Below are positions 41,137-51,600 of a DNA stretch of 64,000 bases, piece after piece. This DNA is from Ypsolopha sequella. Its lineage: Eukaryota > Arthropoda > Insecta > Lepidoptera > Ypsolophidae. Within the stretch, counting starts at the first letter, position 1; every line of letters begins with the position of its first letter. A program made the translations under genes and the position numbers. The notes beneath the pieces are model-generated. The model made no database searches. It saw only the letters and a list, made by a program, of their open reading frames with translations, and was not told the DNA's origin. Where the stretch lies: positions 5,056,229 through 5,120,228 of the forward strand of contig OW203988.1 of the NCBI GenBank assembly GCA_934047225.1, in the 5' to 3' direction.

Positions 41137-44100
41137 GATCCGAAAGTTGTGCCACCTAAGGAATCTAGAACACGCGGACAGAATCAGAATGCGAAAAAGT
41201 TTTTTTCAGCACTACCTTCTATGCTTATTTATTTTTATTTTATTCGTTTGTACTTTCTGAAAGTATGTATGTTTGTTTCTTTGCAGATGTCAACACAACA
41301 ATGTGTGTGACACTATTTGCTTTCTAGTTGTGTTCCAAAATCAATATTCACCAAGTTTTGTTAATTAGTAAAACGATTTCATGTAACTTTACACATTGCA
41401 TTTGCACATTTCTGAAACTCGGTTTTTGTATTTATTATTATTATTTTAATATATTAATTTAAATATTATATATTTATAAACACTGATTTAATAATAATTA
41501 TTATTGTAAATGAGCGAGTATGAGTCTGCTAGTAGCCACGAAAATTATTTTTCTTTTTCCTCCTCTGACCAATCAGACAGCGACCTTGACAGCTCTTAGA
41601 CTCCACTCTCTTCTCGCATCACCATCCTCACCATCACTCTGATGTGCTTACATCCTTTGACAACAATAATATTCATGCAATTTTGGTTTCTGAATATTTT
41701 CTAAAGCCATCTCTCAATTCCACTATGTACCCTTTACCCAGTTTTCAACTAATACGTAATGACCGTCTGGTCGTTGGTAGCGGTGGAGTGGCTATATACC
41801 TTAGGAGTCATATACCTTTCACCGTTATGAGTAAATCTCCTGGAGAATATGATGGGATGGCTGAACACTTATTTCTTGAGGTCACCTTAAATTTTAGCCG
41901 TATTTGCTTGGCGTCTATTATAGTCCTGACTGTCACGTTCACTACTTCAATTCTTTCGACAATCTCCTTTGATCTCCTTGAAGAGCTCACCCCACTCTTT
42001 GACAATACAATTGTCATGGGAGATTTCAATACTTGCCTTCTTAAAAACGACCATCGTTCTAAACGTCTACACTCAATTATTTCTGGTATAAATCTCTCTA
42101 TCCTCCCACTACAAGCTACCCATCACCCACCTAATTCTGCTCCAACTCTCTTAGACCTCGTGATTGTCTCCTCTCCTGACCTTGTAAGTAACCACAGTCA
42201 ACTCAGTGCCGACTGCTTCTCATATCATGATCTCATCTTCCTCTCTTACAATGTGCGTACCCCTAAACCCAAAAAGCGTACTATTCTCCAGCATAATTTT
42301 AAAAGAATGAATTTGCAGAAATTTTGCGAGGATGCTCTTCAAATTTACTGGAAAGAGCTTGATTTGATTCAGGATGTTAATATGAAAGTGGAGCGGCTTA
42401 ATAACTTGCTCACTCAACTATTTGATAAACACGCTCCATATAATCCTGTAAGAGTTAAACAACTTCAAGCTCTATGGCTTACCGACGAAATTAAGAATCT
42501 CATGGCAAAGAGGGATCATGCGAAATATTGCTACAAGAAAGACCCGACTAAACACAATCGTGACATGTATAAAGAACTGCGAAATCGCTGTAATAGAGTG
42601 TGTTGAGATGCTAAACGCCGACACATTCACAATAGTATTGAAAATTCTAGTGACAGTTCACATCTGTGGCATTTTCTTAATCATTGGGCATTAGTAAATC
42701 ACAGAATATTGCTTCTACGGACATCGATCTAACTACTCTAAATAACCATTTCACATCTTCACCTTTCGTGCTAGATGCAACAATTAAAAATAACACGTTA
42801 TCATATCTTTCAAACAAGCCTGTCCCAGATTTCTCCTCTTTTGATTTTAAGCATGTCAATGGCCGTGACGTTAAGCGATGCATAATATACATCACCAGTA
42901 AAAGCTGTAGGATCTGATGATATTAGTATAAAAATGTTAAATCCTATTCTTGATATTATCCTTCCTCACATCACCAATATTCTCAACTCCTCACTCACAT
43001 CCAGCACTTTCCCCAGTTCTTGGAAAAGAGCTTTTGTCATCCCAGTCCCCTAAGGTTAATAACCCCACCACTTTATCCCAGTACCGTCCTATATCCATCC
43101 TACCCCTACTTTCAAAAGTTCTTGAACGACTAGTTCATGAACAACTTTGTAGTTTCCTCTCCTGTAATAATCTCCTTAATCCCCTCCAATCCGGTTTTCG
43201 CAAAGGTCACAGTACTGTCAGTGCCCTTACTAAGATCACAGATGATGTTAGAGAAAATATGGATAACCACAAGGTTACTGTTGTAACGTTGCTAGATTTC
43301 AGCAACGCTTTTAACACCGTTGACTTTGGCATCTTGTTGGGTATCCTACGCTCGCTTAACGTATCTCTGGCAGCAACAGCTTGGTTTGAGTCATACCTTA
43401 ACGGTCGTCAGCAATGTGTTCGCACTGACACTGGTTGTTCTGATTGGTGTCCAGTTCTTGCTGGCGTCCCACAAGGCGGCGTTGTATCTCCTTTAATTTT
43501 CTCCCTTTTTATAAATATCCTGGCATTCTTCTCTCTATCACCTCTATGCAGATGATCTACAGCTTTATACAGGAACTGAACCTGATGAAATTATCGATGC
43601 CATCGACTTAATTAATTGCAACCTAAACATCATATCTGAATGGACTTAATGCTTTAGCTTAGTGCTTAATCCAAACAAATCTCAGGCTATTATCTTCGGT
43701 ACGCCTAGAATGTTGGCAAAATTGAATCTGATGGCTGCTCCAAATATCGAGTATGACAATAATGTTATCCCATTTGTTAACAGAGTAAAAAATTTAGGCA
43801 TCATCATGGATAACACTTTGTCATGGATTCCTCAAATCGGAGCCATTAGTAAAAAAATGTTTGGGGCTTACCACTCGCTCAAACGTCTGCAGTTCTTTCT
43901 TCCATTACAAACTAAAATTATGCTGGCACAGTCTCTTCTGCTCCCAATTCTTGATTACGCTGATGTAAGCTATCTTGACCTAACACAGGAGCTACTGAGG
44001 AAATTCGAGCGTCTCCAAAATTTGTGCATTCGCTTTATCTACGGATTGCGGAAGTATGATCATGTCTGAGAATTTCGTGCTCCTTTAAGGTGGCTCCCAA

Positions 44101-44765
44101 TTCACCTTCGGAGGGATACTCACATATAAAGTCTCCCATATAACGTTTTAAACGATTCCTCTGCTCCTGAATATCTTCGCGACAAATTCAATTACGTCAA
44201 TTCCTTACGCTGCAGGAAAAGTCACCTGCTTAGTATCCCTAAGCACGCTTCTACTGCATATGGGAATTCTTTTGCGATCAAGGCTGTGTGTCTTTGGAAC
44301 GAGTTATCTACTGAGATACGTATGTCGTCTTCTTTGGCGATATTTAAGAGGAAAGTCAGATCTCACTATGAAGTTTCATTAGGTTGGTAGTCTCGTCACT
44401 TATTTACCCTTATTATATTGATATTTAAATGTATATATATAATTATATATTATAGATGTATTTATTAATATGTATATTTGTTTATGTAAGTATGTATATG
44501 GTATCTATTAAAATTAAGTTTAATTTGGTAGGTTATTTGTATTAACACTTTATTGATTTTCATTTAATTTACTCTATCTATTACGTCTATCCCCCTATTT
44601 TTACTTTTCTAGTGACTATTTCTTCACCACCCAAAGGTTTGCTGGAAGAAATCGCTTTAAGTAATAAGTCCGCCTTTGTACAAAATTATGTTTTCAATAC
44701 TCTGTTTTCTTTTATATGTCTTTTGTGTACAATAAAGTGTCAATTCATTCATTCATTTATTCATA
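41137..44765 (+). pseudogene. Remainder of split LINE: ORF1 end, endonuclease, RT, 3' tail
   Basis: After the LTR element the ORF1 frame resumes with a basic stretch ('ESRTRGQNQNAKK') to about 41220. ORF2 is readable from about 41600: an endonuclease with 'ILVSEYFLKPS', 'GGVAIYLRS' and 'VMGDFNTC' to 42600, then stops. The reverse transcriptase is at 42950-44070 ('YRPISILPLLSKVLERL', 'LLDFSNAFNTVD', 'GVPQGGVVSPLIF'), with the YADD box displaced to another frame near 43545. The C-terminal region decays by 44380. The 3' tail (44628-44765) has the 'TTTGCTGGAAGAAATCGC' motif and ends in ATTC repeats. Together with 36486-37246 it is one old LINE. Confidence 0.85.
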
Positions 44766-45457
44766 AAAATAAATAATAAACTTTTACTAATAAATAAACA
44801 AACTTTAAGAGGTCGATACTTTTCATGCCGATTGTACTAACCACTAGTATCTGTTATTATTATTTAGACCAAGTTGACTCGGGCCGAGTTGTCGCTGACC
44901 CTATTTTACTACCACAGGTACAGGAATTTCTTTTAAGTTTATTTTTCTGAAGTTCCTCTCCTGTTTTCTTTCTAATAAATACCTTACAAACATCACTACT
45001 ACTCATGCAAGGTTTTGTCAGCAATGCTTTTTTACATTAATCACAAATTGAATCGTATTTACAACTAAGCCCCACCAAAATAATAAGTATATTCTGTCAC
45101 TATTGCTACTTTCATGCCCCGTACCTATTTTTACTGCTGGTAATTTAAGTGGAACTGGGTGCGGCTTATAAAAAATGCACTAAGGTGGAAAAACCTATAT
45201 TTTTACTTTGTCCGTTTCAACGGAAGATTTGATTCCCAATTTATTCATTTCTTTCAGTGTCTTCCTTTTGCTTTTCTTTTTCCAACCTTGCTTTTTTGTT
45301 TAATTTGTATTCTTGCAAAAATAGGGTAAACGGCAAATTTCACAACACACGAATTTGGTGGTGGTTGTCGACATTGCAGACATAAACAAGAACACAAAGT
45401 TTTAACGTATAGTTTCCCACCTGGCCTTGTCATTTAACATCTGGGAAAATAAATTTC
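44766..45457. other. Spacer downstream of the giant host gene
   Basis: About 690 bases. On the - strand at 45310-45420 there is a short Cys-rich open stretch (CSCLCLQCRQPPP) reminiscent of the Cys-rich end of the host protein, but without an intact frame. Otherwise nothing is recognised. Confidence 0.4.
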
Positions 45458-45643
45458 TCAGCATTCATCTTCCTTATCTTTCATTAGAGGAATTGGTAAC
45501 GTCTTCAACTTTGTATGGCTCATCTTTTTTGTTGCATCTCCAGTGTCGTCTATGATATTTCTAATGCAGTTTCTTTCAATTTTTTTCTCTTCTTCGTTTT
45601 TTTTTTTAACTTTTTTGTTAACAAACAGTATATGATGCAAGTT
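45458..45643 (-). other. In-frame extension after the host gene stop
   Basis: After the TAA at 45646-45644 the same frame stays open for 62 more codons. It has the same Lys/Glu-rich character as the gene (VNKKVKKKNEEEKKIE) and ends 'MKDKEDEC'. It has no ATG at its start, so it is either a former C-terminus cut off by a nonsense change or readthrough sequence. Confidence 0.4.
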
Positions 45644-48600
45644 TTAGCTATAAATAGGTGGTTTTACTAAGCTCTCTCGAACTTTTGAATAGTATTCTAA
45701 TTTTTCAGTTACTTCTCGGATTACTGACTCCTGGTTTGCAGGGGATGTACTATCTATATTTTTATCAATAAAACTACAAACCAGATTATTTTTCTCGCCT
45801 GCGTTGACATTTCCTTTAGTAGATATATAAACTCCTTGCTTACATGTAACTTGTGATTTCAAAGGTGAATAAGTGCATTTTTTTTTATGTTTTGGTGTAT
45901 ATTTCTTGCACTTTTCTATGTAAGTATCACAAATTAAGGGTTTTTGGCAGTCTTTTGGATCTTTTTTACATACAACGAGTAATGTCAACTCATCTTTTTG
46001 TTGAACAATACCTGTTTTTATTTTCTTTGGTTTACTTCTTACTTGTTCGAGTTCATAGGTACAATAACATCTTTTTGGTGGTAATATGGTAAGCGGTGGT
46101 GGAGGTTTTTTTGGAAAAACTGCTTGAGCACCTTTATTTCTTTTATTTCTTAGACTACGAAGTATAAGGCGCTTTTCGCATTTAAACGGACAGCATTCAC
46201 CCTCTTCACAAAAGCCTGGGTCACATTCATAGAGATCTAATGCATCTGGACCGATTCGAACAGGAGTTGTCTGTATTCCTAACGAACACATATTGTAAGC
46301 CCTTGTTCGTATTCTTTTCTGTAGTTTTTCTTTTTTTATTTTACATTCTTCTGCTTCGCGTAGATATATTTTCCTAGCACATTCTTCAGAATCACAGTCT
46401 TTTCCACAAGACCAGGCTGTACACTGAGTTGGATATGGTTTATTTACAGGATATTTGTTTAGGTTTTCAAATCTGACTCCTTTCATTCGTTGTTTTCCAA
46501 AAACAGTACAAAAACATTTTTCAATAAGTTCAATTTTCTTTTTAACGCATATTGTAACAGGTTTTTTTTTACCAGTGGCCTGTATTACTAGACTGGGTTG
46601 AATTTTAGAAATATTTTTATTCTTTTTCGATTCGTCTTTTTTACTATCGAGCATATAGTAAATACTTTGGGCCTTTCGAACTGTGAAATAATTGTTGTTG
46701 TTGAATTTTTCTTTTGAATTTTTGTAGTCATCGTTTAGACTAGACTTCAAAAATTTATAAAGTTTATTTTTTGCTTTATCTTTGCTTTTATAATTTTCCG
46801 GTAATATGAAATCTTTAGATTCATCATAACTGATGGGTGTAGGGACATTATAACTATGATTAGGGATTACATCAATAACACATTTGACTTCTTTTGTTTT
46901 GGGTATTTTGTTTTGTCTTTTTGAGCTCTTGTGTAAATTAAAAAACTCATTCGCGTTTTCGATTCCTATATTTATCCCACTTGAATCTTTAAGTCTCGAG
47001 TACAGATTTTTTAGTCTATCAGCAATCGGTGATTTTTTTTCAGAATTACTACTAACAGTGATTTTTGATTCTGTTTTGCCTTGACGTAATTTAATTCCTG
47101 TGGTACTGAACATTGATAAGGACTGCGTATACAAACTGTTTTTTGATTTGGTGTATTTATTATTGTTTGAAACTGATTTTTTATTTAAATTGTCGCAACC
47201 AACAGCAGTCTCAGAGTATTTATATTCATTTTCATTCATGTCCAACCTCTTTTTTGTGGTGGCACTTTTTCTGTTATTGCTGTGCCAAGTTTGTGTGTCT
47301 GACAGTTTCGATCCGCTGAGAGTTCTTAAATATTTCTGAAGAAATGATATAGATGCATCTTTTTTTGATTCATTATGTGCAAGATAGCTCTCAATATTGT
47401 TTACGTCCGTATTTACGGCTATCATTTTATACAACTCATCAGTTGCAACAGCAACGTCATTGGATGTGCCAAAAGCTACAGAATAAGCCTGGTTTAATGG
47501 AATATTACCGTTAGACCCTACTTTAACTGACTTTCGATTATATATATTATTCTTTTGGGGATATTGGAAGACAATTTCCTTTGGAGGTACGAGATAAACT
47601 TCGGACACTTTTACATCTTGCATTGTTTGTTTTTGTGATGGTTTTGGTTGTGGTAATTTCTTTTGTTTAAAGAACTCAACGTTAAAATCAACGTTAGTCC
47701 CAACTTTTACAGCATGTTGATGAAAAGTGATTAAAGAATTATACTGTAAATTTTCATTTTCCACGTTAGGTATTTCTTTTTGTTTTTCTGACCTTCTATT
47801 ATCTTTTGATGAATAATAAATAGGTTCTTCTTCATTGGTATTACCCAAAAATTTCGGAGCATTTAAAGCCATACGTGTTACAACACCTTTTTTTTTAACA
47901 TTTTTTACCTTAGTTTTTACAGTTTTTTCAGTTTTTTTAGTTTTTACAGTTTTTTTTGTTTTTACAGTTTTTTTAGTTTTTTTAGTTTTTACAGTTTTTG
48001 CAGGTTTTGCAGTTTTTACGGAACGCATAAAGCCTTTTTTTTTTTTTTTTTTATGTACAATGTCTTGTATTTTCAAACCTTTATTTCTAAGCGTGACATC
48101 AGGCTGTTCTATTTTAAACTTTAATCCTGCCATATCCCATGGTCTAAGGTTTGGCAAGTGTTTGATTTTACCTAAAATAGATGGTCTTTTTGGTGGTTCT
48201 GGTGAAGGTATACTTAGTTTTGGGGCTGCAGGTGTAACAAATTTCATTCTCTTCGAGCGAATCTTTTGTAAAGATAATCTGTACTTTGCCTTTATAGTTT
48301 GTGACAGACCTTTAGATTGCCGCATTAGTTCCATTCCACTGCTTTCTTTTCCTTCCACTCTGTCTTTTTCTAGCTTAAGCTGGTTTTCTAACAGACTTAT
48401 GAGCTCTTCTTTTGTCATATTTTTTAAATCTGATTCACTCATCCCTTCCGGCAAAAGGTTTTGATTGAATAGACTTGTAAGCTGTTCCTTTGTCATATCT
48501 TTTAAATCTTGTTTAGGAAACTCAACGTTGAAATCAACGTTAGTGCCAACTTTTACAGCTTGTTGATTTAAAGAGTTTAACGAATTATCTTGTAAATATT

Positions 48601-51600
48601 CATTTTTCGTGTAAGGTATTTCTTTTTGTTTTTTTGATACTCTATTTGCTTTCCATGAATAATAAATAAGTTGTTCTTTACCGTTACTTCCCAAAAATTT
48701 TGGAGCATTTAAAGCCATATGTGTTACAACGCCTGCTCGTTTAACATGTTTTTTTTTAGTTTTCATGGCACGTACTAAGCCTTGAATCTTTTTTGTAGCA
48801 TGTACTATGTCTTGTATTTTTAAACCTTTATTTCTAAGCGTGTCATCAACCTGCTCTATTTTAAACTTTAATCCTGCCATATCCCATGGTCTAAGGCGCA
48901 AGTGTTTGAGTCTATCTAAAATAGAAGGTCTTTTTGGTGGTTCTGGTGGAGGTGTTCTTGGTTTTGGGGCTGCATGTATATCAAATTTCATTCTCTTCGA
49001 GCGAATCTTTAGTAAAGATAATCTGTACTTTGCCCTAATTATTTGTGACAGACCTTTAGATCGCCTCATTAGTCCCACTTCGCCGCCTTTTTCTCTTTCC
49101 ATTGTTTCCTTTACTACCTGAAGCTGACTTTCCAACAGAATTAGGAGCTCTTCTTTTGTCATACTCATTAAATCTAATTCACTCATCCCTTCCGGCAAAA
49201 GATTTTCATTGAACAGACTTGCAAGCTGTTCCTTTGTCATATCTTTTAAATCTGATTCATCGATACCTACTGGCAATAAACTTCCTTCTTCGTAAAGTCC
49301 TTGTTTCACCTGCTTATTTATAAGGCTTAAAAGCCGTTCTCTTGACATGTTTGTTAAATCTGATTCAGTCATACCTTCCGGTAAAAGATTTTTATTTATC
49401 AGACCTACAAGCTGTTCCGCTGTCATATCTTTTAAATCTGATTCATTTATGCCTAAAGGCAATTGTTTCATGATTAATTCCATATTTAATTGTTTAAGCT
49501 GCTGTTTTACAAGGTTCTGGAGCCGTTCTTTCGTCATATTTTTTAAATCTGATTCGCTTATTCCTTCCGGTAAAAGATCTTTATTTATGAGACTTTTAAG
49601 CTGTTCTTTAGTCATATTTTTTAAATCTGGTTCATTTATGCCAATTGTAAATTGTCCTTCAATTCTATTTATTTTTGCTTGCTTCATCTGCTTTTTTACA
49701 AGGCTTTGAAGCCGTTCTCTTGTCATATTTTCTAAATCTGATTCAGTCATCCCTTTTGGTAAAAGATTTATATTTATCAGATATGCAAGCTTTTCTTTTG
49801 TCATATCTTTTAAATCTGATTCATTTAAGGCTATTAGCATTTGTGCTTTGACTTGATCCATTTTTGCTTGCATCACCTGCTTTTTTACAAGGATTTGAAG
49901 TTGTTCTCCTGTCATATTTTTTAAATCTGATTCTGTCATCCCTTTAGGTAAACGATTTATATTTATCAGACTGGCAAGCTGTTCTTTTGTCATATTTTTA
50001 AAATCTGATTCATTTATGCCTATTAGCATTTGTCCTTTGACTTGATCAATTTTTGCTTGCTTCACCTGCTTCTTTGCAAGGCTTTCGAGCCGTTCTCTTG
50101 TCATATCTTTTAAATCTGATTCGGTCATCCCCTTAGGTAAACGATTTATATTTATCAGTCTTGCAAGCTGTTCCTTTGTCATATCTTTTAAATCTGATTC
50201 ATTTGTGCCTATTAGCATTTGTTCTTTAAATTGATCTATTTTTGCTTGCTTCACTTGCTTTTTTGCAAGGCTTTGGAGCCGTTCTCTTGTCATATTTTTT
50301 AAATCTGATTCAGTCATCCCTTTAGGTAAACGATTTATATTTATCAAACTTGCAAGCTGTTCCTTTGTCATATCTTTTAAATCTGATTCATTTATGCCTA
50401 TTAACATATTTTGTCCTTTAACTTGATCCATTTTTGCTTGCTTTACCTGCTTTTTCGCAAGGCTTTGGAGCCGTTCTCTTGTCATATTTTTTAAATCTGT
50501 TTCAGTCATACCTTTAGGTAAACGATTTATGTTTATCAGACTTGCAAGCTGTTCCTTTGTCATATCTTTTAAATCTGATTCATTTATGCCTATTAACATA
50601 TTTTGTTTTTTGACTTGATCCATTTTTGCTTGCTTCACTTGCTTTTTTGCAAGGCTTTGGAGCCGTTCTCTTGTCATATATTTTAAATCTGATTTGGTCA
50701 TCCCTTCAGGTAAACGATTTATATTTATCAGACTTGCTAGCTGTTCCTTTGTCATATCTTTTAAATCTGATTCATTTATGCCTATTAACATATTTTGTCC
50801 TTTAACTTGATCCATTTTAGCTTGCTTCACCTGCTTTTTTGCAAGGCTTTGGAGCCGTTCTCTTGTCATATATTTTAAATCTGATTCGGTCATCCCTTTA
50901 GGTAAACGATTTATGTTTATCAGACTTGCAAGCTGTTCCTTTGTCATATCTTTTAAATCTGATTCATTTATGCCTATTAAAATATTTTGTTTTTGGATTT
51001 GATCCATTTTTGCTTGCTTCACTTGCTTTTTTGCAAGGCTTTGGAGCCGTTCTCTTGTCATATATTTTAAATCTGATTTGGTCATCCCTTTAGGTAAACG
51101 ATTTATATTTATCAGACTTGCAAGCTGTTCCTTTGTCATATCTTTTAAATCTGATTCATTTATGCCTATTAACATATTTTGTCCTTTAACTTGATCCATT
51201 TTTGCTTGCTTCACCTGCTTTTTTGCAAGGCTTTGGAGCCGTTCTCTTGACATATATTTTAAATCAGATTCGATCATCCCTTTAGGTAATTGATTTATAT
51301 TTATAAGACCTGCAAGCTGTTCTTTTGTCATATTTCTTAAATCTGATTCTTCAATGCCTTTAGGAAATTTTACTTTTATTTCATCCATCTTTGTTTGCTT
51401 CATCTGCTGTTTTACAATGCTTTGGAGCTGTTCTCTTGTCAAATTTTTTATATCTGATATGGTCATCCCTTTCGGTAAAAGTTTTGCATCAAGCAGATTT
51501 TTAAGTTTTTCGTTTGTCATAGTTTTTAAATCTGATTCTTTAATGCCTTTAAATCTTTTAGTTTTATCGTATCTTTTTTCTTTTTTTTCACGAGGCCTAG

